The position numbers and the translations under genes were made by a program. Source: Cantharellus purpuraceus (lineage: Eukaryota > Basidiomycota > Agaricomycetes > Cantharellales > Hydnaceae). From it: a stretch of 64,000 bases of DNA. The notes beneath the pieces were generated by a model. That model ran no database searches. It was not told where the DNA came from and saw only the letters and a list, made by a program, of their open reading frames with translations. Positions within the stretch are counted from its first letter, which is position 1; each line of letters starts with the position of its first letter. Of the stretch, positions 1 to 9,683 are shown piece by piece. Location of the stretch: assembly GCA_025174535.1 (NCBI GenBank), contig JALBUN010000003.1, positions 2,004,993 to 2,068,992 of the forward strand, written 5' to 3'.

Positions 1-258
1 ATAATTACTCCAGTGATGAGTCTCCGAGGCCGACGGCCTTATGTGAGTATGTCTGAGTCCGACAGGGACAGATGTCCAGGTTCCTATGGTGATGCTGATG
101 CATCAATCGGAACCGGAGACGGATGGGCAGAATCGGCGGTGACAATCAGACAGGTAAATGGAGACGTAGCGGTTTCCAAATGGAGTATAGATTTCATGTG
201 CGTGAGGATCTGAGTGGATTGGACGGGGATCTGGATGTTAATGAATATAGTCATAACA
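1..258 (-). repeat. LTR-A, partial, reverse orientation
   Basis: This is the inner part of the LTR-A family, cut by the window start. It ends on the plus strand in ATATAGTCATAACA, the reverse complement of the LTR start TGTTATGACTATAT seen at 4324 and 20940. The same sequence recurs at 3696-4235 and 13934-14462. The bases after it (259-399) match the chromovirus 3' untranslated segment, so this is a 3' LTR of an element whose sense strand is minus. Confidence 0.8.
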
Positions 259-399
259 GTATCTCTCCATTTAAGGCCAAGCCCCTGAGGCCTCATGTCC
301 GTGGATTGAATAGGTGAGATGATTGGGCACGGTCGGAGTTATGCTGGGGGTCTGGAGACATATAAAAGGAGGGGCATGATTGAGGTCTTATCCTCAACG
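259..399 (+). other. Chromovirus 3' untranslated segment and 5' leader of the antisense gene
   Basis: The segment is conserved next to each 3' LTR (also 14463-14594 and 20801-20939). Read on the element's sense strand (minus here) it ends AAATGGAGAGATAC directly before the LTR, a plausible polypurine tract. Read on the plus strand it is the leader of the antisense gene that starts at 400. Confidence 0.6.
361..369 (+). promoter_or_regulatory. TATA box of the antisense gene
   Basis: TATAAAAGG lies 31 bases before the ATG at 400. The other copies carry CATAAAAGG (20801-20939) and CATAAAAAGG (14463-14594). The box lies inside the retrotransposon but points away from its transcription, so it looks like a dedicated promoter for the antisense gene. 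That role is inferred. Confidence 0.5.
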
Positions 400-1802
400 A
401 TGTCAAACCCTTTGACAAGCATGAGCGTGGCCAAGCTTGAGCAGTTGCTCTTGGCCCGACGGAAGGAAGAGGAGGAGGAGTGGAAACGGAAGGAGGAGGA
501 GGAGGTGGAATGGAGACGGAAGGAGGAGGAGGAGGCGGAACGGAGACGGAAGGAGGAGGAGGCGGAATGGAGACGGAAGGAGGAGGAGGAGGCGGAATGG
601 AGATGGAAGGAGGAGGAGGAGGCAGAATGGAGACGGAAGGAGGAGGAAGAGCAGCGGCGGAAAGAGGTGGCGAAGATGGAATGGAGAAGGAAAGAGGAGG
701 AAGCAAAGGCCGAGAGGGCCCACATAGTGAAGGAACTTGTGGCAGTGATGGAGGCCACGAGACTGAAGGAAGTGGAGGAGCAGGCGCACGAGCTAGAGGC
801 CGCCATGGAGGTAGAGGAGGAGGTGACTGGGGCAGGGGGAACCAGCCACCCAGGAAGTCCGAGTGTGCCAATACGGCCAGGGACCCCTGAAGTCGCCATC
901 ATCTCTGTTACATGGACGGAGATGACTTGTTCGAAGACTGTCACTGCGGAGGACTTGCCGTTATGTCCGCGGGCACGGCCCTTATTTGAGTTGGGGGCAG
1001 CTGAGGAAGATGATATGGTGGAGACAGAGAGGGTGGAGGTGGAGGCAGATCCCGATGCCAATGTGGAGCTCGATGCCAATGTGGAGCCTGAGGTGGGTGT
1101 GGATGTTGGGATGGATGCGGAGCCGGATCCCACTTCAAATTCTTATGAGGAGATGGCTTGGGTAGCTGCGGTTGAGGCTCGCAAAAGAGCGGAGCTCTAT
1201 GTGGCTACCACCAAGAACCTTGACGTTGCGGTCTTTTCATTGAAGGCATACCCGAGTGCTGATACGGAGAAGCGGGAGGTGGATTGGAGGGTCATATGGT
1301 GTAAGGCGGAGAGTTGCGTTTTGGCGACCCGTAAGAAGGAGCTGCGTGTCACTAGGTTGGCGATCCAGCTTCGCAAGCGCGAGATGGAGAAGGCAGCAGC
1401 TGAACAGCAGAACAAGGAGGAGGAGAGGGAACGTTTGGAGGCCACAGCAAGAAGGGGCGGACCACCCAAGGCTCTGGCTCCAACAGAGCCATTTGGCGGA
1501 CCTGGCGTGACTTGTGACTTATGTCGTGATGTGGGTGTGGAGTGCGTGTGGCCTACTGGCCCAACTCGCCAACTTCGGTCCTGTGATTGTTGTCGGGGTC
1601 GGAAAGGAGGGTGTAGGATCGATGGGAAGTTCGATCCCTGGAGTTGGAGCGTCAAGCCCCGACTAGTGGTACAAGGAGAAAGAATCGGAAGGTCATCCAA
1701 CCAAAAAGAGGCGGATGGAGATGGGTGCTGTGGCAGCCGGGGGTAGCGGCGTTGGATTGGAAGGGGCAACGACCAGTGCAGGTACAGGGCGCGTCTCTGC
1801 GC
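400..1802 (+). pseudogene. Antisense Glu/Arg-rich Cys-cluster gene, copy 1, truncated
   Basis: The product starts MSNPLTSMSVAKLEQLL and then has a long charged coiled coil built of EEEEAEWRRK-like repeats (bases 460-700). An acidic middle follows, then a Cys cluster (CDLC...CVWP...SCDCCRGRKGGC, bases about 1510-1620). The cluster resembles the DNA-binding Zn2Cys6 type in outline but has different spacing. Such Cys-cluster proteins are, as I recall, expanded in mushroom genomes. Their function is unknown. Compared with copy 2 (18445-20800), a small indel near 1674 shifts the frame and gives a stop at 1747. Homology then ends abruptly at 1802, at the conserved residues TGRVS, where an LTR-B begins. 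It is a dead copy. A nucleic-acid-binding role is inference. Confidence 0.75.
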
Positions 1803-3234
1803 TGTTTTGGAACCCGCAAAATTATGGTGTTAGGGCAAACTCTAAATTACCACAATTCCGTGAATGAACAGCTGAGAAGAATATCAAATCCTACTGCAGC
1901 ACAACTCCAGAAACAATTTAATGTTTGTACTTTGGTTACAATCCGTTGTAATGGTCAATGCAGACAATATGCAGGAAGGTAATACGTTTCTTAGCAGTAG
2001 GGAATGAATAAGACTTCCAGAGTCTAGAGTTCACGGACGCTTAGGGGTCCAGATATTCCAAAAAGAGGGGAATGCACTTAGAGGCTAGAGGAAGTAGGTG
2101 GATGAATCCGACCGTCCAACCAGTGACACTCTGAAGCGGGTAACAGCGATGTGTGAAGTAGTCTAGCAACTGCTTCACACGAGTTCAAGATTCTAATGCT
2201 CTGCAAAGGCAGTACACACTAGTAACTTAAACAAGAGCACTAATGGCAGGACTATTGACAGACAATCTCACCCTGTAGATTCGTAGTCATGCAAGGTAGA
2301 TACTACACTCACGCCCAAAGCAGGACAATCACTACTTCGAGTGCAATCGAATACAGTTACACAACTGTAAGCGACCCTTGAACTGGACAATCAACAGTTA
2401 CTGAGATATAGAGGATGACACTGTATGTCACTCTAGTCACACTGATGTGCAAATGATGGGGTAGAAAATGGTTATTTATTTCAGAGGCAGAATGGGCTCC
2501 TTTTATATTGTATTTACAGGAGCTGACTAATACTACTGGAAATTTCTACCTATTAATAGATGGAAACTACTGGAAGCTAGTGGAATATGTGAGAAGGGGG
2601 TGGAAGTTTCCTAGCCAATGAGCTGCTTGGATTTGCTCTGACTCATGGCATGAGTCATGGATGGAGTCATAGTGTGACTCAGAGCAGGAGTCATAGTATG
2701 AGTAATCACAGGAGTCATGGTATGAGTCATGGAAGGAGTCATAGCATGAGTCACCATTACTCAAATAACTCGGTCAATACTTTGTTTCCCGGGCTGATTA
2801 GCACAGCTATGGGTAGGCACAGCTTCTATTGAACTCTCCACTGAAAATGGAGTCAGGAGGTGCAGTGGTTGCGAAGATATTGAGCATTTACTGGCAGTGG
2901 TGACCAGATTGAGTCGGAGATTGAAATGAGTCATGTGATCGAAAATGAGTCAGTTGTCCAGGTGACTCCGGCTGACTTTGAGGCTGCTGACATCTGCCAA
3001 GGTTTGTGGGTCCATGTGGGTCCCAAACTTCGCCCAGCAGAACAATAAGTTTGTAGACTCATTTCTGCATGGAAAATTCCCGAAAAAAATATGAAAAAAT
3101 AGAGAATATTTGAATGGCCCTGAATCAAGAGAAAGCAGCAGATATATGCTGATATTTTAAGGCCATGAAGCGAAATTGTACAGTTTCGGGACTTTAAACA
3201 AGATCTTTTTTAAGGGAAAACCAGTTCCCATACA
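1803..3234 (+). repeat. LTR-B copy 1 (about 1.43 kb, both ends present)
   Basis: Starts TGTTTTGGAACC and ends GGGAAAACCAGTTCCCATACA, giving terminal TG...CA and short inverted ends (GGAAC/GTTCC). The flanks do not match each other: antisense gene on the left, Ty3 gag on the right. It therefore marks a rearrangement breakpoint, not a clean insertion. The other copies are at 16373, 59146, 60462 and 61779. No long ORF is seen. Confidence 0.75.
2642..2760 (+). repeat. Short tandem repeat of GAGTCATGG-type units
   Basis: Imperfect units of about 12 bases (ATGAGTCATGG, GGAGTCATAG) are repeated inside LTR-B. The array is also in the copy at 60810-60930, with a different order and number of units, so it varies between copies. 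Confidence 0.75.
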
Positions 3235-3640
3235 AGTAGTCCTCTGACCATATTGGGTCATCAGAGTCATCCATGAGTGCTGGTTCGAAGTAGTCCAGTG
3301 CGGTGCCCTTGAGATAGGACATGGCGAAGGTCACCTTCACCCGGTCGGATGTGAATGCATTGGGGCAGTCATGGAAATTCAACTGGCATTGCACCAAGAA
3401 TGGCTGGAGTTTGCACGGATCAGAGCCATCAAATGGGTCGGGTTCTTGGACCTTGGTCTGGGACTTAGGGGCTTGTGGGTTATGGATGCTGCTAGCGAGC
3501 AGGGAGATGGCTTGCGCCAGATTTGGAGAGGACGGGGTGTCGTCTTCTTCATTGACGGCCTCTATGTGGTCCATTGGTTCTTCGACGACCTCAGGAATGG
3601 TGTCAATGCTGGGGGCGGGCACCTTGACAGTTCATGCACG
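3235..3640 (-). pseudogene. Ty3/chromovirus gag fragment
   Basis: The minus-strand reading gives a Gag N-terminus (MPAPSIDTIPEVVEEP... at about 3622), then a capsid-like core with FDGSDPCKLQPFLVQCQLNF and SYLKGTALDYFEP. These are typical of the retrotransposon gag family in fungal chromoviruses. Homology stops at 3235 where LTR-B begins, leaving about 130 codons. A stop lies just upstream of this start in the same leader. The 5' LTR (3696-4235) follows on the minus strand, so this is the 5' end of an element that has lost the rest. Confidence 0.8.
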
Positions 3641-3695
3641 TTCAGAATTGGTGGTGGATTGTGGCATTGGTAGGAGTATGGCAGTTCGAATATAC

Positions 3696-4235
3696 TGTTA
3701 TGCACTAGGTCCGATTGGGGGTCAGAGATTGGGTTGGAGGTTGGGTTGGAGGTTGGGTTGGAGGTTGGGTTGGAGTCGGAGTATATCGTGGGAGTCGGAA
3801 TGGACTTGGCTTCAGCTTATATGCTGCACCCTCACTAATACCAGTGTCCGAGATTTCGGAGATGGAGTACGACTTAGAGAGTTAGGATTGGACTTAGGAG
3901 CTAGGCGTGATTCGATATTCGAACTGGGGAATGAAGTCCCCAGTTGGGCAACTTAAATACATATTTGAAATCTAATAATAATTACTCCGGTGATGAGTCT
4001 CCGAGGCCGACGGCCTTATGTGAGTATGTCCGAGTCCAATGGGGATGGATGTCCAGGTTCCTATGGTGATGCTGATGCATCAATCGGAACCGGAGACGGA
4101 TGGGTGGAATTGGTGGTGACAATCGGACAGGTAAATGGAGATGTAGCGGTTTCTAAATGGAGTATAGATTTCATGTGCGTGGGGATCTGAGTGGATCAGA
4201 TGGGGATCTGGACGTTAATGAATATAGTCATAACA
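3696..4235 (-). repeat. LTR-A, full length (540 bp), reverse orientation
   Basis: Plus strand runs TGTTATGCACTAGG...ATATAGTCATAACA. It is the 5' LTR of the gag fragment at 3235-3640. Near its start it holds tandem GTTGGGTTGGAG units (3726-3775). In the middle is the LTR-A hallmark palindrome CTGGGGAATGAAGTCCCCAG. Confidence 0.85.
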
Positions 4236-4323
4236 GGGATTCAAACCATCTATAATGTCCAGATGTGTTATGCAAGGCTTGGCAGACAGACTTAAGCATC
4301 AGACATATTCCATGTTGATGGCT

Positions 4324-4811
4324 TGTTATGACTATATTCATTAATGCCCAGATTCCCATGCATATGAAATCTATACTCCATTTGGAAACCATCACATCTC
4401 CATTAGTCCATCTGATCATCATCATTGACTCTGTCCATCCATCTCCAGTTCTGCTGATGCATCACCATCACCATAGGAACTGGACATCTGTCCCTGTTGG
4501 ACTCAGACATATTCACATAAGGCCATCAGCCTTGGAGATCCATCACCAGAGTAATTATTAGATTTTGAATATGTATTTAAGTCATACTACTGGGGACTTC
4601 ATTCCCCAGTTTGAATATCAAATCATGCCTAGCTTCTAAGTCTGGTCTGAACTATCTGAGTTGTACTCCATCTCTGAAATCTTGGACACAGGTGTTAGTG
4701 AGTGTGCAGCACATAAGCTGAAGCCAAGTCCATTCTGATCCTTACAATGTACTCTGACACCAACTCTGACTCTGACCCAAGATCCAACCCCCATCGGACT
4801 AGTGCGTAACA
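4324..4811 (+). repeat. LTR-A, full length (488 bp), forward orientation
   Basis: Runs TGTTATGACTATATTC...CTAGTGCGTAACA. It is followed by a 5' leader and a gag start at 4917, so it is a 5' LTR in forward orientation. It faces the LTR at 3696-4235 across an 88-bp spacer (4236-4323) that matches no other repeat here. It has more TG and CA dinucleotides than its sisters, a sign of age. Confidence 0.85.
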
Positions 4812-4816
4812 GTATA

Positions 4817-4863
4817 TTTGAACTGGCATGCTTTTGAACTGGCATGCTTTTGAATTGGCATGC
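4817..4863 (+). repeat. Three tandem TTTTGAACTGGCATGC units
   Basis: Three near-perfect 19-base units lie just after the 5' LTR, where the primer-binding region would be. The matching leader at 3640-3695 has only one unit, so this is a local expansion. Confidence 0.7.
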
Positions 4864-4916
4864 TCACTTCTACCCTCATGCCTACACAATCCACTGCCAA
4901 CTCTGAACATGCATGA

Positions 4917-5160
4917 ATGGTCAACATGCTGGCCCCCAGCATTGAGACCATTCCCAAAGTTGTTGAAGAGCCAATGGGCCACATAGAGACTGTTGACAAA
5001 GAGGATGATACTCCACCTCTGCCAAATCTTGCAGAGGCCATCTCTCAACTCACCAGCAGCATCCATATCCTGCAGGCTTCTAAGTCCCAGACCAAGGTCT
5101 GAGAACCTGACCCCTTTGACAGCTCTGACCCACACAAACTCCAACTGTTCCTAGTGCAAT
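4917..5160 (+). pseudogene. Ty3/chromovirus gag fragment, second copy
   Basis: The reading MLAPSIETIPKVVEEP... is a diverged version of the gag at 3235-3640. A TGA stop at 5101 interrupts it (KSQTKV*EPDPFD). Homology ends at 5160, where a reverse LTR-A is inserted. Only the N-terminal 80 or so codons remain. Confidence 0.8.
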
Positions 5161-5347
5161 TGTTATGCACTAGGTCTGATTGGGGGTCAGAGATTGGGTT
5201 GGAGTCGACAGTTGGAGTCGGAGTCGGGATTGGGGAGCGTCATGGGGGTTGGAAACAGACTTGGCTTCAGCATATGTGCTGCGCCCTCACTAATACCGGT
5301 GTCTGAGGTTTCAGAGATGAAGTACAACTTAGATAGTTAGGATCAGA
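5161..5347 (-). repeat. LTR-A, first part, split by an 8.3-kb nested insertion
   Basis: Begins TGTTATGCACTAGG and runs in register with the other reverse LTR-A copies to GTTAGGATCAGA. The next LTR-A base is found only at 13667. Its last five bases TCAGA (5343-5347) pair with TCGGA at 13667-13671 as the target duplication of the inserted LTR-C. Confidence 0.8.
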
Positions 5348-5405
5348 TGTTACATCCTGTAAGACCAAGTCCGATCTCTGGATCTGATCTCCATCTCCTT
5401 TTAGA
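5348..5405. repeat. LTR-C, left part of a split solo LTR
   Basis: Starts TGTTACATCCTG. The right part is 13122-13666 and ends CTTAACA. Together they form an LTR of about 600 bp with TGTTA...TAACA ends and five-base flanks TCAGA/TCGGA (one mismatch). The 7.7-kb unit is inserted after base 58 at TTA. Confidence 0.65.
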
Positions 5406-5969
5406 CGCTTGTTCGGAATCATGTCAGTATACAATATTCTGATGTATATGAGATATACATCAGAATTTCAATGATACATAAAGCCAGGGAGTTACAATTT
5501 GGATATCTTAAAAGATTTCGGATGTGTGAAATTTTCATAAATATAAACATATATTCTATATTTTAATAAACTTTAAAAGATAAGACATTTGGTTGAGATG
5601 AACATAACTGTTTATATGAATATAACAGTAATGTATGTATTAATATAATTGGTATTATATAGGGTATTTAGATATACAAATACCAGGTGGGGATTAAAGA
5701 TAGTTCAAATTATGTTACAAGTATTGTATAAGAAAGAATCAATGATATTTGGATGTTCCCTCAAGAGAGTTGCCACCACTAAATCAGGAAAAAAAGAATT
5801 ATTTTTGAGAATTATGCCAAAATATCAAAATATGTTTTAATCTAGTATATTGTGTAAAATTTGAGAATCATGTTGAAATATGAAAATAAGTTTGAATTGA
5901 AGTGTATTGTATAAAATTTGAGGAAAATAGGTTGTACATACGTATTTGTTGTATTTCTGAATAAGCGTC
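5406..5969 (+). repeat. 565-bp repeat, copy A
   Basis: Ends are GACGCTTGTTCGGAA and, inverted, GACGCTTATTCAGAA (15 bp, two mismatches). TTA flanks both sides (5403-5405, 5970-5972). It differs from copy B at only a few bases. A perfect 14-bp palindrome with loop GAG lies at 5438-5468. No ATG-started ORF of note is present. Confidence 0.85.
5438..5468. repeat. Subterminal perfect hairpin in copy A
   Basis: ATTCTGATGTATAT, loop GAG, then the exact reverse complement. Copy B has the same loop. Copy C (about 19866-19896) has identical arms with the loop as CTC, that is, inverted. Confidence 0.85.
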
Positions 5970-6376
5970 TTAGGAAAGTCTTGGAAACAAACACCTTTAA
6001 TGCAGTGAAGCTATTTTTAAAACAAAGTAACTTAGTTAGGGCATAGTGGTAGATAATCTTGTTCTAACATAAGACTGTATGACTATCCCTCGTACTTTAG
6101 GGTGCAATACCATCAGATTTTCCATCCAAAGTGGTGGAAAATAATGATCCTGCTCCATACTAGTATATAACTCTGTTAATTTCTGTTCCAGAAGTGTGCC
6201 ATCAGTACATCTGTATAAAGTCAGTGATTGGAACCTTGATATTTATAAAGGAACTTACCTCAGAAACAAATCATGGAGGGATCCTATCCGAGATATATAC
6301 CAATCATTAACTCTTCTATCAAACTCTATCTTGCATTGAAGCATAAAAGAGAGCATCTTCATAATGCTTATAACAT

Positions 6377-6473
6377 AAAAACATAATAATCATTTTATTA
6401 AGAAAGCAAGATGTATATATCTACTGCCTATACAAAATATCAAATGTTCAGAAAAAATGATTATTATGTTTTT
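6377..6473. repeat. Perfect 20-bp inverted repeat before the first ORF of the unit
   Basis: AAAAACATAATAATCATTTT at 6377-6396 recurs inverted at 6454-6473, with a 57-base spacer. It ends 35 bases before the ATG at 6509. It could be a regulatory hairpin or a transposase-binding site. Neither role is shown. Confidence 0.7.
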
Positions 6474-6508
6474 TCATTTCTGTTTTATAAGCAGAGAGGG
6501 ATTTGAAA

Positions 6509-7575
6509 ATGCCACAAATCTTTGAAGATATAAAAGCAATCAAAGGCTGGATAAGTGACAATGATGCACTGATAAAAGCTATGGCAAGTCAAATGGAAGT
6601 AAAAGATGAATTAATATCTGATCTTATAAATGTCAAGTCTTGGATGAGTGAAAAGGATAGGCAGATCACTATGCTTGAACAACAGGTTAATTCCCAGAGT
6701 CAGGAAATTCAGGTGCTTAAGAAACAGGTTGAGGAAAAAATACAATTATAACTACTTTGACAGACAGGAAAGAGAATTTAGATGAATGGATGAGTGAAAT
6801 GAATGATATTGTATCAGGATTTGGAACAGATATTCATAAACTTCAGAGACAGGTTAATAGGTGTGTTGCCACAATATCAGACCATGGAACAGATATTCAT
6901 CAACAGGTCAATACACATAATGCAGAGAATCTTATATTGGACTATAGAACAGATATTCATAAACTTCAGAAACAGGTTAATAGATGTATTGCAACAATAT
7001 CAGACATTGTGGAATGGAAATCTGAAGTGCATGAGTGGATTGTAGAAACAGATGATACTGTAGTGGAACTTGGAACAGACATTAATAAACTTCAGAAACA
7101 GGGTGATAAATATAAAGCAATAATATCTGAGATTGTTGACTGGAAATTTGATATGAATCACTGGGCTGGAAAACAAGAACAGGAGGTAACAAGGTTACAG
7201 GAAAATGGTACCAGAAAGGTGACATTTAAGATAGTGAAAAGAGGTGTAGATTATATACTTATAGACTCAGATCAGTCTTGTAGACTAAATAGAATGGAAT
7301 TATTCATAAATGGTGAGCCTAGAAAACTATCTACAATATATACTAGGAAGAATGAAATGTCATCATATGACGTAGATGGTAATAGGATTAATTTTCAAAC
7401 ATGGAAGCAAGGAATGACTCAAGGTTCAAGGCATCAAGAAAAAAGGTCTAAGGAACGATCTCAAACTCCTAGTTCAAGGCATCAAGAAAAAAGGTCTAAG
7501 GAACGATCTGATTCAGACTCTGATCAATCTCAAATTCCTAGTTCAAGAAAAAGATGTAGAGGGAGAACCCAGTAA
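6509..7575 (+). CDS. Coiled-coil protein with SR-rich tail, in two ORF segments
   Basis: The first segment (6509-6751) starts MPQIFEDIKAIKGWISDN and is heptad-rich. The second (about 6757-7575) is in another frame and has no ATG at its start. It holds repeated GTDIHKLQ(R/K)QVNRC units, which suggest a repeat-built coiled coil. A compact region follows with YILIDSDQSCRLNRMELFI, then a basic Ser/Arg tail with SRHQEKRSKERS twice. The two segments are probably one gene joined by an intron or a frameshift near 6713-6767, but I found no intron that restores the frame cleanly. No family recognised. The SR tail suggests nuclear location (inference). Confidence 0.5.
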
Positions 7576-7589
7576 TGTAAGCCTCCAAA

Positions 7590-8371
7590 GACGTAGGATA
7601 CAAGGTCACCTTGGAGTGAATGGCTGTCCATGAGCAGTCTAATGATGTCCCTATCTGTCGTTTCATTTCTCCATGATTTCCCCTTTAGTAGCTCAACTTC
7701 ACACGCTTCGTCAGCTGGCTTGATCAGCATTTCTTGCATCATTTGCTCCTCATATTGTGTTGTTGTGCCCTGGGAATTTGTATATAAAAGGGCGCTAGTT
7801 TTTGCCTTTGGAATCAAAAAACAAGTTTTCAGCCAACGCTCTAGTCTACACTCTACATCACAATCCATCATCTCTACACTGAGGTAAAACACCTTGGTTC
7901 AACGATCAGATTTCCCTCCGCCACCGAGAGGTTGCTTCTCCTGAAACCAGCTTTCGCGTACCTCCCAACCGGGCTCCGCATTGTCATCCAGTCACAGAGC
8001 ACGATCAGCCATCGGGACCGACCTTTTGCTCCCATCCTCATCCAACCACAGAGCACTATCCCACTTCCCTGTTACGTACCCCTCGCCCTGATTGATCTTT
8101 GGAGTGCTGAACAACTGCGTTACACACCGTCTGCTTGCTAGGACCATTGCACGCAGGCTTATAGGATCTATTCCATAAGCGAACCGACACCGAGTGACAT
8201 CATCGGGCTGCTCAAGGACAACGATTCAATTATCTGGTACACCATGCCACTGCAAAGTCTCACCTACTGTCTGCTCAGTAAGTGCATCATTATCAACCCT
8301 CACAGCCAAAAGGCTGTCCTTTGATAATGTGATCAAACTGCTCCTGACAAGGTGACCTTCCATCTGACGTC
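7590..8371. repeat. Possible 0.78-kb insertion with 24-bp inverted ends
   Basis: GACGTAGGATACAAGGTCACC (first bases from 7590) recurs in inverted, imperfect form as GACGTCAGATGGAAGGTCACC ending at 8371. Between them the sequence is richer in GC than the rest of the unit and contains a strong core promoter (TATATAAAAG at 7781). No target duplication is clear, so it may be a short element, an LTR-like fragment or the original promoter of the neighbouring genes. Confidence 0.45.
7781..7790 (+). promoter_or_regulatory. TATA box inside the AT-rich unit
   Basis: TATATAAAAG is followed by a pyrimidine-rich stretch (7835-7880, with CTACACTCTACATC) typical of fungal start sites, and then by GAGGTAAAAC, a possible intron donor. 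No long plus ORF follows directly. The first ATG ORF downstream is the 55-codon one at 8682. Confidence 0.4.
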
Positions 8372-8681
8372 ATTACCATGATATGATAATATCCAATCGG
8401 CTGGTACACCTATTTAGCTATGCAGCAAAGAATTTGGAATGAAAGACTGGCAAGATAGGAAACAAGGAACTGGTAGAAGAATGATAGATGAAAGGACAGG
8501 GAATTCTGTATGGGACTTTGTTGTAGTATTCAGAACGAGTGCATGCATCTGGCTATTGACAACTTTAGAAAATATATATAATTCAATTTATAAATATTAG
8601 ATAAAAATATGGACATTCTGCTCTTCAGAACTATGCACATATCTAGTAAATAAATTTTATATATCCTTCTTTATTGACATC

Positions 8682-8849
8682 ATGGGTAAAGATAAGAAGT
8701 GCAATGATTGGAGTTCTCATGATCTTTGGGATTATGGTATAATGGTTGACACACAATGGACTAAACAGTTTTTTGAGACAGATTTTAGAGATATTACTTT
8801 AGATACTGATGATGAGATCCTCAGTTTTGATTACAAAAAGATGATGTGA
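8682..8849 (+). CDS. Small acidic ORF (55 aa) of unknown function
   Basis: ATG to TGA without a break. It starts MGKDKKCNDWSSHDLWDYG and is rich in Asp and aromatic residues (ITLDTDDEILSFDYKK). It shares the AT-rich codon use of its neighbours. It may be an exon of a larger spliced gene including 8927-9172. No family recognised. Confidence 0.35.
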   Translation: MGKDKKCNDWSSHDLWDYGIMVDTQWTKQFFETDFRDITLDTDDEILSFDYKKMM

Positions 8850-8926
8850 AATGTTTAAAGGAGTCTTCAAGAAAATTTTTACATACTTAGATAAGGAAGA
8901 ATAAGGGAAAAAGTGCTTTAGAGGAA

Positions 8927-9172
8927 ATGACAATACCTTGCATTCAAACATCGAGAAAAGTCCCCCAGTTTTACCTAGTAACTGTTACAAGAGAGCTTGA
9001 TCATACTATCACAGAAGGGTTGTTTTCAGAAGTGATAACAAATGTAAGGTGTTGTTTCCCTGTAACAGTAACAGGTATGAAACATATTAATAGTAGAAAG
9101 AATGTTCTACAGTGTTTTGAAGCATTTAAGAAGTTTGTAGATATACTTGATAGGAAATTAGATGAGAAATAA
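8927..9172 (+). CDS. Small ORF (81 aa) of unknown function
   Basis: Starts MTIPCIQTSRKVPQFYLV and ends KFVDILDRKLDEK. It has an alternating hydrophobic pattern (beta-rich first half, helical second half). It lies 78 bases after the 55-aa ORF, 39 bases before the next small ORF and on the same strand, so the three may be exons of one gene or a set of small genes of the mobile unit. Confidence 0.4.
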   Translation: MTIPCIQTSRKVPQFYLVTVTRELDHTITEGLFSEVITNVRCCFPVTVTGMKHINSRKNVLQCFEAFKKFVDILDRKLDEK

Positions 9173-9210
9173 TGAGTTTTGAAAATTAATATATAATAAC
9201 CAGAGACACC

Positions 9211-9390
9211 ATGTTGAATATACCCGAGATTGGTGATAAGGTATCATTTATCAATGCAAGAACACAAATGACAGTGACAGGTATTGTTACATTAGTAACT
9301 GGCACTTTGTCAGATGACACTTTGCTAATAACTGTTACTTATGATGACAATGAGATTCAGCTACCACTATGTGCACTACAACAAGTATAA
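9211..9390 (+). CDS. Small ORF (59 aa) with a beta-rich domain
   Basis: Starts MLNIPEIGDKVSFINARTQM. The pattern GDKVSF...VTGIVTLV...LITVTYDDNEIQLPL resembles a small SH3- or Tudor-like barrel, such as are found next to transposase domains. This is only a shape argument. Further downstream (9500-9665) an open, ATG-less stretch with several Cys pairs (CPKSSEHS...YCCV...CCECRN) may be another exon. Confidence 0.35.
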   Translation: MLNIPEIGDKVSFINARTQMTVTGIVTLVTGTLSDDTLLITVTYDDNEIQLPLCALQQV

Positions 9391-9683
9391 GATAAATCAG
9401 ATAAGTGAATATGCAATATTTTTATTCACTCAAATGAAGGTATGTGTGGTGATAGTGAAAAATTCAAATTACTTGGAAGTGCAATCATATAACTACTACA
9501 TCTGTAGTTACAGATTGTAAGGATATTAAATGTCCTAAGAGCTCTGAACATTCAAAAAATACTCATCATGATACTAATGGTACTTATTGTTGTGTGAACA
9601 AAAGTTCAAATCTTGAAATTATCCAAGTGAAAATAGATGAAAAATGTTGTGAGTGTAGAAACTAGGACTTTTAAATCAACTCC

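Noticed and set aside
437..890. Gly/Arg-rich and Pro-rich open frames over the Glu-rich gene
   Set aside because: They are other-frame readings of the GGAGGAGGAG coding repeats in the antisense gene.
2642..2760. CRISPR-like array
   Set aside because: Units are contiguous without spacers, and the host is a fungus. It is a minisatellite.
2650..2832. Ser/His-rich open frame (MSHGRSHSMSH)
   Set aside because: Produced by the GAGTCATGG tandem array in LTR-B, non-coding, and shifted in the copy at 60824.
5649..5840. 63-codon open stretch found in repeat copies A and B
   Set aside because: It starts with TTG, has no ATG, and is broken in copy C. It reflects the repeats' near identity, not coding.
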